Shown here: one piece after another, positions 56,701-64,000 of the stretch
How positions within the stretch are numbered: position 1 is the stretch's first letter
How the letters are laid out: the number at the start of each line of letters is the position of its first letter
NCBI GenBank assembly: GCA_964489525.1
Contig: CAZAYY010000014.1
Span: 41,667-105,666 of the forward strand
Direction of reading: 5' to 3'
Origin: CAZAYY01 sp964489525
GTDB lineage: Bacteria; Chloroflexota; Anaerolineae; Anaerolineales; JABWBV01
Length of the DNA stretch: 64,000 bases
The notes under the pieces: generated by a model
Told to the model about the DNA's origin: nothing
What the model saw: the letters and a program-made list of their open reading frames with translations, nothing else
The model's database searches: none
Made by a program: the position numbers and the translations under genes

Positions 56701-56942
56701 ATGCCCACATCGGCGGCCCAGGCCCGGCCAAGGCGCCCAAAGGCGCACCGGTTCTGTCCGACCAGAAGCAGCAAATCGGCGAGGTGACCGACGATTATTT
56801 AAAGAAGCTGTATGGTGATTTCAACCGCTTCTCGCATGAGATTATGAAAGAAATGGACATGATTACTTCGCAGGCGCCCACCCAATGGACGCCCTACAAT
56901 GTGCCAAGACCCAATTCCGGCCCGATGAAGCGCGAACCCTAG
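53727..56942 (+). CDS. Large protein resembling eCIS-associated effectors
   Basis: 1071 residues, no signal peptide. The disordered N-terminus contains QAQQQVGNAALQLAVQ, like the LQRxxGNxAVQRL motif common at the N-terminus of proteins linked to extracellular contractile injection systems. A Gly/Ala-rich hydrophobic stretch (~431-478) is followed by DPSLFWLALDIVGMIADVHGA, which I recall as conserved in large eCIS cargo-like proteins. The rest is mostly helical and charged. No eCIS structural genes are in the window, so this may be an orphan effector. The toxic domain, if any, is not recognised. Confidence 0.7.
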   Translation: MSGPSNTPAEKGKTNVPANKTPQPSTPAFGELTGLGAEQGELAPGVQLVPGTTQTDLPQHSSARGIRQQAAFQAQQQVGNAALQLAVQGTARAHSQPQPIQLQPAPAPAPAAGGSPARTMTSGNTFQHGSYTLSTDAVAMRKLIEDIATEKGIKGARQFVYGEFAATVSDLEAREGGSGASAGSSSGVSASTDDLETLRAIRTVLQTQFKDFETSSAQFLKDFEGSAHGVVWNMLQGSEEKLMKEAERYGLTGGFGSLNPFEVQTGAAVETENNKELAGAAGQMMALRQEADKAIGERSALFKPDDPFRLFVDKDKENALTTKINENEEKINQIVSQYPILAGYKDPEKKAQLATMSQGGGQAALTIGPMIKTQLENIKLVRGGLERGQLKIWNLPTVVKGAKGQMGLGPSTLGNKLVDDHAAEIQSDEMLVNLAIGAVTIALGILAAVPTGGAGGAAVMAGASAVSAGISTYQAVNALMDYQLAKAATATDPDKAKAISQEDPSLFWLALDIVGMIADVHGALAAFRAMAPQVRTVLSITEDFEKVEDGLKTFKEGCTNAKVPGLYDRVVSRIRSTLEKNKDTVDDLKKLAQQRYNSLSEAEKADLLKEGITEEKFVAQMGANAQRDIVISGAEGVRRTKMVSELMMPNNPQIAAVIAGDTKAMDALLKSHGNWQQLMSQLSAGTPEMKAAAQKMVERRAGILKDIEMKFFAKPAGGASTEAVSDVDLIAESKDAGSMMIQAEEYVKGFYGEGWSEILRMNFYTMADRLFMYAKEMKGLPAEMRAGLLKDLSKQTDMYNVAKMLEYAKGDKAALKRAEEYAKTLGVDINNPEIKKLLTISHSAKDRLNERNLLLIKADELMRKYNALPPNASPQERMALAREISENQMRANFFTEEAYIGPGAARMVVTGVDVVGFEAKMAVTSQLSMISHEIAKYGGKVELAMREYEIYKYINRFAAAARKAGSNHPGLNFYENMSGFLYKSERAGASTHAHIGGPGPAKAPKGAPVLSDQKQQIGEVTDDYLKKLYGDFNRFSHEIMKEMDMITSQAPTQWTPYNVPRPNSGPMKREP

Positions 56943-57024
56943 TCCAGCCCGCCTTTGCCCCCCGCTTTCTGTGCAGATTCATGCTGCCTGTGGAACGGCG
57001 GCATGCAAAACGGGCCGTATCATG

Positions 57025-57030
57025 TAAAAT
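57025..57030 (+). promoter_or_regulatory. -10 box placed for a leaderless transcript
   Basis: TAAAAT ends 6 nt before the ATG at 57037. No ribosome binding site is possible in the gap. Confidence 0.5.
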
Positions 57031-57036
57031 ACCCTT

Positions 57037-58254
57037 ATGAAAATTCGCTCAATCACCACCTTTCTTAACCCCGGTTGGCCTGTGGATGAAAAGCTGCTGG
57101 CGCAGGCGGGGAAATTTAACCAGGCTGCCCCGACAGCCTTCACCCAGGCCGGCTATGAAGTGCAAACCACCCGGCTGGCTACCGTTCCCTTCCCTTTGCT
57201 GCTGGGTGAGTGTGCTTTGCCGGAGGTGTTGGCCTTTGCCCACACCCTGGAAAGCGCCGCCCAGGCCCAGGGGTACAGCTATGTCGCCATTGGCCCGGCC
57301 CTTCCTGAAGTTCCGGCCAGCTACCGGGTGATTCCCGATGTGCTGGCTGCCACCCAAAACCTGTTCGCTTCAGCAGTGATGGCCTCTCCACAGGGTGGGG
57401 TGGTGCTGCCGGCCGTGCGAGCGTGTGCGGAAATTATCACGGCGCTGAAAGACCAAGACCCGAATGGGTTTGGCAACCTGTATTTTGCCGCCCTCGCCAA
57501 TGTGGCGCCGGGCGCGCCGTTTTTTCCGGCTGCGTACCATGATGGCGGACCGCCAGCTTTTGCCATTGCTGCCGAGGCCGCAAGCCTGGCGGTGGAGGCC
57601 TTTTCGGCGGCCTCCTCGCTGGCCGAAGCCCGCCAAAACCTGGTGAGCAGCATGGAAACCCATGCCCGCCGCCTGGTGGAAGCTGCTCAGGTGTTGGCAC
57701 AGGCCTACGGGATGCGTTTTGCCGGGCTGGACCTGACCCTGGCGCCTTTCCCGGCGGAACAGCAGTCGATTGGAACCGCTTTAGAAAAGCTGGGCCTGCC
57801 TGCGATTGGGCTGAATGGCTCGCTGGCCGCGGCGGCTTTCCTGGCCGACACAATGGACAGGGCCCAGTACCCCCGCACCGGGTTCAATGGCTTGATGCTG
57901 CCAGTGTTAGAAGATGCCGTTCTTGCCCGGCGGGCTGCGGGTGGCGAACTGGCGGTGAACGATTTGCTGATGTACTCGGCGGTGTGTGGAACCGGGTTGG
58001 ACACCATCCCGCTGCCGGGCGATACCCCGGTGGAGCAGATTTACGCCCTGCTGCTCGACCTGGCAGCCCTGGCGCAGCGCCTGGAGAAGCCGCTGACTGC
58101 CCGGCTGATGCCCATTCCCGGTAAATCTGCCGGGGAGCCGACCGGCTTTGATTTTGCCTTTTTTGCCAACAGCAAGGTCATGCCCCTGCGAGCAGCGCCT
58201 TTGAACGGCCTGCTGGCGGGCACAGAACGTTTTTCGTTAAAACGGCGGAATTAA
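57037..58254 (+). CDS. DUF711 family protein
   Basis: 405 residues. MKIRSITTFLNPGWP and the Asn/Gly-rich segments (FGNLYFAAL, FAGLDLTLAPFP, TGFNGLMLPVLED) match DUF711/UPF0210, a family structurally linked to glycyl-radical or PFL-like folds but of uncertain function. Its stop overlaps the convergent glycosyltransferase-like gene by 4 nt. Confidence 0.85.
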   Translation: MKIRSITTFLNPGWPVDEKLLAQAGKFNQAAPTAFTQAGYEVQTTRLATVPFPLLLGECALPEVLAFAHTLESAAQAQGYSYVAIGPALPEVPASYRVIPDVLAATQNLFASAVMASPQGGVVLPAVRACAEIITALKDQDPNGFGNLYFAALANVAPGAPFFPAAYHDGGPPAFAIAAEAASLAVEAFSAASSLAEARQNLVSSMETHARRLVEAAQVLAQAYGMRFAGLDLTLAPFPAEQQSIGTALEKLGLPAIGLNGSLAAAAFLADTMDRAQYPRTGFNGLMLPVLEDAVLARRAAGGELAVNDLLMYSAVCGTGLDTIPLPGDTPVEQIYALLLDLAALAQRLEKPLTARLMPIPGKSAGEPTGFDFAFFANSKVMPLRAAPLNGLLAGTERFSLKRRN

Positions 58255-59333
58255 CCGCTGCCCAACAAGAGCGCGGCCAGCCCGCGGCGAAAGCCCGCAA
58301 TGTCCCAGGCCGCGCTGCGGGCAATGGCGGCGCGGCTGAGCTGTTCTCCCACATCCTCTCGCACAATCGTTGAAATCAATGCCGCACCCAGCGCTTTGCT
58401 GTCTCCTGCGGGGCGCAGGTAGGCCGCGTCGCCCACCAGGGCCGCGTTGAGCGGGGTTTCGATACTGATTAATGGTCGGCCGCAGGCCAGCGCATGGCGC
58501 ACCGGGCCGCTCCATGGGTTGGTTTCAGCGGGATGAAACACGGCGGCCGCACCCCGGTAGACGGCGGGCAGGCCGGTTGGCGGCGGGGCATCCATAAACA
58601 ACACGGTTTCTTCAATATCTAATTCGGCGCACAGCGCACGAGCGGCGGTTTGCGCCTGGGGCGGCAGGCCCAGCATTACCAGCGGGTAATCCTGGCCAAT
58701 CGGCCCGGAAGGCCAGGTCCAGGCGTGCAGCGCCAGCGTCAGGGTATACAGGTCAGCCGGCCCGTGGTAGAGGATGTAGCCTTCCGGAAAGCTGGTAGGC
58801 GGGTTGGCAAACGTCCCCGGCGGGGAAAACGCGGCAGAAACGGCCGGGGGAATGGCAGCGAGTGGGGCGGCGGTTTGCGGTGCAGGCAGGTCAGCCGGCC
58901 AGGCCAGGGCTTTGAGCCGCTGCAGGCCCCCCTGGGCAAGTGAAATCGCCAGCCGGTCGGCAAAGGGGGTTGCTGGGCTTTCCGGCTGGCAGGGGAAATC
59001 CACCGGGCTGGCCCAGGTGCGCGGCGCAGACACCAGCCCCGGCGTGGCGCGGGTGAGGAAGATTCCGTTCGCGCCGAACGGTTCCGCCAGCGTGGCCAGG
59101 GTGCGCTGCTGCCAGCGCAGGCGGCCCCAGGGCGTGTTGGGTGTGGGGTATAGGCTGGGGGTGGCGTTTTCAGGCAGCCAGTCGGGTGGGCTTCCCGGCA
59201 GCGCCACGATGGGATGCACAGCTGCAGGCAGGTTCTCAAGAACAAACAAAAGATGCAGGGAAGCCGGACTGGCGGGTTGGTAGACCACCGGCCAGCCGTC
59301 AAAAATCATTGAGAAGGCATGGGTGTTGTTCAT
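58251..59333 (-). CDS. Glycosyltransferase-like protein (GT4/GT1 C-terminal fold)
   Basis: 360 residues. The C-terminal half has a GT-B nucleotide-sugar-binding layout: EGYILYHGPADL, GLPAVYRGAAAVFHPAETNPWSGPVRHALACGRPLISIETP, in which E-x7 near P is typical of GT4 enzymes. The N-terminal half is degenerate. It may glycosylate a cell-surface lipid or polymer. The ATG at 59333 is supported by a -10 ending 6 nt upstream. Confidence 0.75.
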   Translation of the reverse strand: MNNTHAFSMIFDGWPVVYQPASPASLHLLFVLENLPAAVHPIVALPGSPPDWLPENATPSLYPTPNTPWGRLRWQQRTLATLAEPFGANGIFLTRATPGLVSAPRTWASPVDFPCQPESPATPFADRLAISLAQGGLQRLKALAWPADLPAPQTAAPLAAIPPAVSAAFSPPGTFANPPTSFPEGYILYHGPADLYTLTLALHAWTWPSGPIGQDYPLVMLGLPPQAQTAARALCAELDIEETVLFMDAPPPTGLPAVYRGAAAVFHPAETNPWSGPVRHALACGRPLISIETPLNAALVGDAAYLRPAGDSKALGAALISTIVREDVGEQLSRAAIARSAAWDIAGFRRGLAALLLGSG

Positions 59334-59339
59334 GCTCGG

Positions 59340-59345
59340 ATTATA
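59340..59345 (-). promoter_or_regulatory. -10 box (TATAAT) placed for a leaderless transcript
   Basis: A perfect TATAAT on the minus strand ends 6 nt before the ATG at 59333. Confidence 0.6.
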
Positions 59346-59364
59346 CCCGCGCGGCGGTCGGGGG

Positions 59365-60864
59365 CTACCAGCCTGTGAAAGGTTTTCGGTCTTCCCGGCA
59401 GATGAGCTGCACGGCATTGCGCCCGGACATGGCCGAAAGGGACACTGTGCCGCCTGGCTCCACCCACTGCCCGGCCATGTAGAAACCGGGCACTTTGGGC
59501 AGGGTTTTATCCACACCCTGGACGAGCAGCGGCATGGTTTCCCTGGTGAGAAGCCAGCCCGAGGTGGCTCCCTGCCAGTTGCCGGTGTAGCGTTCGTAGC
59601 TGAGCGGTGTGGCCACGTCGGTCACTTCCACATCCTGGCGAATGCCGGGCACTTTGGTTTCCAGGAAATCGGTCATAATCTGGGCCACCTGGAGCTGTTC
59701 GGTGTCGTACAGTTTGCGCCCGTAAATGCGCTGCCAGTAGGCATAGTCGCTTTCTAACAAGAAAACCACGCAGGAATGCCCGGGCGGGGCCAGGCTGGGG
59801 TCGTAGCAGTAGTGCTGCACACTGATGGCGGCCTGGTCTTTGCCGGGAACAAACAGCGGCTCCGGCAGCAGGTAGACCGCCCAGTGGGGCAGGTGCGAAA
59901 GATCGCGACGCACACCCAGCGAAACCTGCACATGCGAGCGCACGGGCAGCCTGCCGCTGTACATCTTCTTAATCTGGTTGGGCAGGTATTCTTCGCCGAG
60001 CATTTCAAACAGGGTGGCATGCCCGTCTGCCGCCGAAATCACCACATCAGCAGTGTGGATTTCATCGTTATACAGGCGCACCCCGGCAGCGCGTCCATTT
60101 TTGACCAGGATTTTCTCCACCTGGGCTTTGTAGCGAATTTCGCCGCCCAGCTCCAGGTAGCGCTGTTCAATCGCCCGGGTGAATGCCAGCGAACCACCTA
60201 CCGGATACCCGGCGTTGCCGTTGTGCATATACGCCAACAACTGCATCCCGGCCATCACCGGGATGTCTTGCCAGGCGAACATTTCTGGAATGGCGCGGCG
60301 CAAAAAGGGGTTTTTGAATCTTTGGGCCAGCTCTGCTGCTGAAACCCGGCCCCACTGGGCCAGGGGCATGAGGTAGGGAGCCATGGCCAGCCCGAATTTT
60401 TGCCAGTCGCTGCCTGTCATCAGCTGCCTGGGCCGGGCCTGCAAAACCGACATGTCGAATTTGCTGAACTGGCGAATGCCCTGGATGAATGATTCGATGA
60501 GCCTTGCGTCTTCGGGCGCAATTTGCTTCATGTGGGCTTCGAGTTCATCCGGGTTGGCGTGCACCACCAGTTCCTGACCGTTCTCATCAATTACCCGGAG
60601 CAGTTCACTGTGGTTAACCATCTGGCGGTCCTGGACAGCGCCAAGTTCTTCAAATACATCATAAAACGGTTGGCCTTCCCCAGAACCAAACAGGTAGTGG
60701 ATGCAGCCGTCAAAGGTGTAGCCCTTGCGTTCCCAGGCTGTGCACAGCCCGCCCGGCAGGTCGTGGAGTTCAAAAATAATGGACTGGTAGCCGTTAAGCT
60801 GGGCGTACACCCCGGCAGACAGGCCGGCAATTCCGGCTCCGATGATGATGATTTTTTTGGACAT
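59365..60864 (-). CDS. FAD-dependent oxidoreductase of the phytoene-desaturase/CrtI-like family
   Basis: 499 residues. N-terminal FAD-binding GAGIAGLSAG at 9-18, GGLCTAWERKGYTFDGCIHYLFG, and C-terminal FYMAGQWVEPGGTVSLSAMSGR are landmarks of CrtI/carotene-isomerase-type enzymes. Exact substrate (carotenoid, retinoid or other polyene) is not clear and no other carotenoid genes are near. AAGGA lies before the ATG. Confidence 0.85.
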   Translation of the reverse strand: MSKKIIIIGAGIAGLSAGVYAQLNGYQSIIFELHDLPGGLCTAWERKGYTFDGCIHYLFGSGEGQPFYDVFEELGAVQDRQMVNHSELLRVIDENGQELVVHANPDELEAHMKQIAPEDARLIESFIQGIRQFSKFDMSVLQARPRQLMTGSDWQKFGLAMAPYLMPLAQWGRVSAAELAQRFKNPFLRRAIPEMFAWQDIPVMAGMQLLAYMHNGNAGYPVGGSLAFTRAIEQRYLELGGEIRYKAQVEKILVKNGRAAGVRLYNDEIHTADVVISAADGHATLFEMLGEEYLPNQIKKMYSGRLPVRSHVQVSLGVRRDLSHLPHWAVYLLPEPLFVPGKDQAAISVQHYCYDPSLAPPGHSCVVFLLESDYAYWQRIYGRKLYDTEQLQVAQIMTDFLETKVPGIRQDVEVTDVATPLSYERYTGNWQGATSGWLLTRETMPLLVQGVDKTLPKVPGFYMAGQWVEPGGTVSLSAMSGRNAVQLICREDRKPFTGW

Positions 60865-60926
60865 AGCATCCTTCTCCCGTGAGAAATTTCACAACCGAAA
60901 AATTATACCCCATCCTATTCCCCTCT

Positions 60927-60952
60927 TGTAGTCACGGTTTCAACCGTGCTCC
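60927..60952. repeat. TAGTNRCGRYT palindromic repeat, GGTTT variant
   Basis: TAGTCACGGTTTCAACCGTG: same frame as the 25711 element, with CACGGTT paired to AACCGTG. The 60865-61127 gap also holds AGGTGACTGTCACCT (60967-60981), another palindrome. Confidence 0.8.
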
Positions 60953-60998
60953 TCCACCTGTTTGCCAGGTGACTGTCACCTTTCTTCGCCTCCCCCCT

Positions 60999-61020
60999 AT
61001 AGTCGCGGCTTCAGCCGCGT
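60999..61020. repeat. TAGTNRCGRYT palindromic repeat, CGCGGC variant
   Basis: ATAGTCGCGGCTTCAGCCGCG: CGCGGCT pairs with AGCCGCG. Paired changes relative to the other copies keep the stem. Confidence 0.8.
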
Positions 61021-61127
61021 CCCCCGCCCCAGCGGGGCGGCATGATTATAGAACCCGGCCCAGCCGGAGGGACCTTTCCCCATCCCGTTCATCCATCCAT
61101 ATCATATTCCCAAACCCAAATCCGGGA

Positions 61128-61133
61128 TACAAT
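61128..61133 (+). promoter_or_regulatory. -10 box placed for a leaderless transcript
   Basis: TACAAT ends 7 nt before the ATG at 61141. Confidence 0.5.
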
Positions 61134-61140
61134 ACACCCG

Positions 61141-61902
61141 ATGACCTGGGTTTACCTTTCTCCCCACCTGGATGACGCCGCGTACTCGTGCGGCGGGCTG
61201 ATTGCCCAGCAAACCGCCCAGGGGGATGCGGTTTCCATCTGGACAATTTGCGCCGGGGACCCGCCATCCGCGCCCCTGTCGGATTTTGCTCACTCGCTGC
61301 ACACCCGCTGGCAAACCGGCCCTGAGGCCATTGCCGTGCGCCGGGAGGAAGATGTTTGCGCCAGCCGGGTTTTGGGGGCAGATTGGCGGCATTTTTCCTT
61401 GCCCGACTGCATTTATCGCCGTGATTCCCAAAGCGGGGCGGCGCTGTATGCCTCGGAAGAGGCCATTTTCGGCGAAATTGCCCCAGCCGAACATGCCCTG
61501 GTGAGCCGCCTGGCAGAACAAATTTCCGCGGAACTGCCCGCACAGGCCCGATTGGTGGTGCCGCTTTCGTTGGGCGGGCACGTGGACCACCGCCTGGTGC
61601 TGGCAGCCGCTCGCCGGGCGGCTGCTTTGCGCGGTGCGGCCTCCTGGTACTATGCTGATTTCCCCTATGTCCTCACCGCTCACCCGCAGTTGCAACTGCT
61701 TGTCCGCCTGGGTTGGCAAAGGCAGGCTTTTCCCCTCTTGACCGCCGCCGTCGGGGCCTGGGTTTTGGCGGCAGGCTGCCACCAATCGCAGCTCAGCACC
61801 TTCTGGAAAGATGAAGCCGAAATGGCGAGTGTGTTTCAGGCCTACGCTGGTTCCCCGCCGCGGGCGTTCCTCTGGCGGCCTGGTGGGGATGGGCCTTCGT
61901 AA
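61141..61902 (+). CDS. PIG-L family deacetylase
   Basis: 253 residues. Zinc site SPHLDDAAYSCGG at 7-19 and the second His motif GGHVDHRLV near 145. The family de-N-acetylates GlcNAc-type sugars in lipids and small thiols. The usual Glu after DD is Ala here; I recall the SPHLDDA form from other bacterial members, so activity is still expected. The ATG at 61141 rather than upstream ones is supported by the motif position and the -10 box. Confidence 0.88.
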   Translation: MTWVYLSPHLDDAAYSCGGLIAQQTAQGDAVSIWTICAGDPPSAPLSDFAHSLHTRWQTGPEAIAVRREEDVCASRVLGADWRHFSLPDCIYRRDSQSGAALYASEEAIFGEIAPAEHALVSRLAEQISAELPAQARLVVPLSLGGHVDHRLVLAAARRAAALRGAASWYYADFPYVLTAHPQLQLLVRLGWQRQAFPLLTAAVGAWVLAAGCHQSQLSTFWKDEAEMASVFQAYAGSPPRAFLWRPGGDGPS

Positions 61903-61920
61903 ATCCACCCGGGCAAGGGA

Positions 61921-61957
61921 GTCATTCCGAGCCGCGCAGCCGGGAGGCATCTTTTTT
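61921..61957. repeat. Dispersed repeat TCATTCCGAGCCGCGCAGCCG, copy 3
   Basis: Third member of the family at 26923 and 48519, just downstream of the PIG-L gene; here it ends in a T-run (CATCTTTTTTCTT) and may help termination. Confidence 0.7.
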
Positions 61958-61989
61958 CTTTCTCCGCCATACTCACCCCGGCCTTGGGT

Positions 61990-61995
61990 TATAAT
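61990..61995 (+). promoter_or_regulatory. Candidate -10 box (TATAAT)
   Basis: TATAAT 98 nt before the GTG start at 62094. Confidence 0.45.
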
Positions 61996-62093
61996 TGCCC
62001 ACAATACAGCCCGTAGTTGCATGTTATTTTTCCCCACCGGGTGGTCGCCTGGGCTTTCAGGCTGCCTTCTGGGTGTGGTTTGAGAGGTTAGTT

Positions 62094-63989
62094 GTGTCTT
62101 TTCGCTCGCACTCTGCTCATCGGTTGATATTATTGGCCGCCCTGTTTGTGTTCTGGCTGGCGGCCTGCACACCAGAGGTGATCACCCCAACCCAAACGCC
62201 TGCTGAATCCGGGAAAACACCCGCCGGAACCTCGGTTGCACCTACGATGGTAGTCCAACCCACCCAGGCGCCCGCCTCCCCCACCCCCACAACTGCGCCC
62301 AGCGAAACACCCACGCCGCAGCCCACCCCGGTACCCACAGCCACCGTCACACCCCTGCCCAGCCCCACGCCCACCCCGATGGTGATTGCCGAGCGCATCC
62401 CGATGTTGGAATATCACAATCCCACTTTCCGCATGAATAACGAAGTCATGATGACCATTCCCTGGTTTGAAGACCAACTGCGCTGGCTGGCAGAAAACGA
62501 TTATAAAACCCTGACCGCTGAAGAGCTGGTCCAGTTCCTGGATGGCGCTGCTTTCCCGCAGAAGTCGGTTTTGCTGTCTTTCGACCTGGGTGTGCCGAAG
62601 CGCAGCGAATACCGCGATATCGTCATTCCCCTCCTACGCCAATATGGCATGCACGGGATTTTTTACTTGGTCAGCAATACCAACATAATCGGGGATGATT
62701 GCAGCCATCCCACCAATTACTGCTGGGGAGAGTTCCGCGAGTGGGCCGAAGAGGGGCTGATTTCCGTGGAATCCCACGGCATTTACCACCTGGATTATGT
62801 AGACCTCGACCCGGCTGTACAGCGTGAGGATGCAGGGGTTTCCAAACAGGTCATTGAGCGCGCCATCGGCCGGCCTGTATATGGTTTTGCATATCCGTTT
62901 GATTCGGTCAATCCCAAAACCACTGCGCTGCTCAAATCCCTGGGCTACCAGTATGCCGTTGCCGGATTCACCCGCCCAGACCGCAGCATTTTCCGCGGGG
63001 ATCCCGACCGCTATGCCCTGCCGCGTGTTTATCCCTACTCCTATCCTGAAATTTACCCGGCTCTGACCGGGGCAAACGGGCGCACCTTTGCCGAGGTCGT
63101 CGAGTCGCATATTGCTTTGCCTGCCCAGCCCCGGCCCACCGTTACCCCGAGCATGGTACCAGCCCTCCCCGCAGCAACCCAGGCCGCGACAAGTGTTCCG
63201 GCACTGCAGGCCAGCCCAACACCTACCCCCACAACAACCCCGGCAGCGCTGGCCAGCCCCACCCCCACCCTGATTGCTGCGGCAGACCTGGTGGATATCT
63301 GCCGGCGCTACAGCACCATCACAGAGCCAACTGACCGGGCCTACGCGCTTGGCCTGCTGCGCTTTCAAACCGATGTCAGCCCCGAAGCCCAGGCAAAACT
63401 GGCCCAGCCGGTGCAAATTAACGCTTCGTGCAACCTGCGGGAGGGCATTGAACCCAAATCCATCGTGCTCCACTTTACACGCGGCACGCTCTCCGCTTCT
63501 TTCGCCACCTTTCGCCTGGTGAACAACACCAGCGCCCACTACCTGATTGACCGGGATGGGACCATTTACCAGGTGGTGCCCGAAAGCCTGGTGGCTTCGC
63601 ACATCAGCTGCTATGGCGTGCGCACCAACTGCCTGCAAACTTGCCCGATTTGCGATGACGCCGCCGGCCGCCTGCTGGAGCCTGCCACCCAATCCATTGG
63701 CATCGAACTGGTCAACCAGGGCCAGGTCAACCTGGGGCAGTTTAATGGCCCGATTTATGAAGATTACCTGATGTCTTTTGGCTACCGTTACTGGGAAGAT
63801 TTCCCCGAAGCCCAGATAGAGGCCCTGCGCATTCTGGTGGAAGACATTCGCTCCCGCTACAACATCCCCTACGAAATGGTCATCGGCCATTACCGCATCA
63901 CTAACAACGCCGACCCCGGCCCGGCCCTCAACCTGTTCTGGCCCCGCTACGGCAGCCCGCCCCGCCCGCCCATTTTCGCTCTCCCTTAA
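62094..63989 (+). CDS. Lipoprotein fusing a polysaccharide-deacetylase-like domain and an amidase domain
   Basis: 631 residues from a GTG at 62094 (AGAGG 6 nt upstream). Signal peptide with lipobox LAAC near residue 22, a Thr/Pro linker, a NodB-like domain (~95-330) with SFDLG around D164 and H228/H232 in SHGIYH, a second Thr/Pro linker (~340-400), and a C-terminal amidase_2 domain (~455-625) with candidate zinc ligands H460 and H599 and the NADPGPAL loop. NodB enzymes normally show FDDG; here the second Asp is Leu. The fusion should act on peptidoglycan outside the membrane, with the amidase cutting the peptide from the glycan. Confidence 0.88.
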   Translation: MSFRSHSAHRLILLAALFVFWLAACTPEVITPTQTPAESGKTPAGTSVAPTMVVQPTQAPASPTPTTAPSETPTPQPTPVPTATVTPLPSPTPTPMVIAERIPMLEYHNPTFRMNNEVMMTIPWFEDQLRWLAENDYKTLTAEELVQFLDGAAFPQKSVLLSFDLGVPKRSEYRDIVIPLLRQYGMHGIFYLVSNTNIIGDDCSHPTNYCWGEFREWAEEGLISVESHGIYHLDYVDLDPAVQREDAGVSKQVIERAIGRPVYGFAYPFDSVNPKTTALLKSLGYQYAVAGFTRPDRSIFRGDPDRYALPRVYPYSYPEIYPALTGANGRTFAEVVESHIALPAQPRPTVTPSMVPALPAATQAATSVPALQASPTPTPTTTPAALASPTPTLIAAADLVDICRRYSTITEPTDRAYALGLLRFQTDVSPEAQAKLAQPVQINASCNLREGIEPKSIVLHFTRGTLSASFATFRLVNNTSAHYLIDRDGTIYQVVPESLVASHISCYGVRTNCLQTCPICDDAAGRLLEPATQSIGIELVNQGQVNLGQFNGPIYEDYLMSFGYRYWEDFPEAQIEALRILVEDIRSRYNIPYEMVIGHYRITNNADPGPALNLFWPRYGSPPRPPIFALP

Positions 63990-64000
63990 TCTGCAGGTTC

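Overview
The window is about 64 kb of GC-rich bacterial DNA. It most likely comes from a Chloroflexota (Anaerolineae-type) metagenome assembly. The evidence is the Thr/Pro-rich linkers in large exported proteins, a secreted protein ending in a FLPLV-type tail, the combined ABC/MoxR/DUF58/VWA cluster, an eCIS-type effector-like protein and dense palindromic intergenic repeats. Ten N bases (15058-15067) mark an assembly gap inside a moxR gene. I saw no rRNA, tRNA or CRISPR array.

Layout. 1-3794: a MarR regulator and a heterodimeric ABC exporter (minus strand; the last gene leaves the window). 4234-7170: an APH-fold kinase, then a minus-strand pair of a MerB-like organomercurial lyase with an in-frame UGA at its catalytic Cys position, predicted to encode selenocysteine, and a YjjG-like HAD phosphatase. 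7547-21915: a nine-gene plus-strand operon (exported protein, ABC-2 ATPase and permease, coiled-coil membrane protein, lipoprotein, MoxR AAA+ ATPase, DUF58, two VWA membrane proteins), probably an envelope assembly or remodelling machine. 22064-25443: a His-rich/helix-hairpin-helix membrane protein, a GNAT acetyltransferase and glmS. 25966-35260: a minus-strand accessory island with a REP-associated transposase, an Mrr-RAMA endonuclease, an EVE-NucS-like nuclease, a GIY-YIG-like/helicase protein, an IS200-type transposase, two methyltransferase-like genes and a HEPN-like gene. 35766-38216: mutS2. 38509-44262: a giant secreted metalloprotease. 44563-46075: two-subunit class I fumarase. 46160-48471: tryptophanase and SurE. 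48939-51595: LysM-M23 peptidase, EamA transporter and a small DUF1330-like protein. 52093-53466: cytochrome P450. 53727-56942: eCIS-effector-like protein. 57037-60864: DUF711, a glycosyltransferase-like protein and an FAD oxidoreductase. 61141-63989: PIG-L deacetylase and a lipoprotein fusing a NodB-like domain to an amidase.

Several genes (38216, 57037, 59333, 61141) have a -10-like hexamer ending 6-7 nt before the start codon, which suggests leaderless mRNAs. Non-coding stretches are mostly built of palindromic repeat families, some with compensatory base changes between copies, plus degenerate short-unit arrays. Two HUH (Y1) transposases sit among these repeats and are candidate mobilisers.

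The most notable observation is the predicted selenocysteine MerB homologue at 6431-7123. The restriction/defence island and the ABC/MoxR/VWA operon come next. All functional calls rest on reading motifs by eye; no database search was run.
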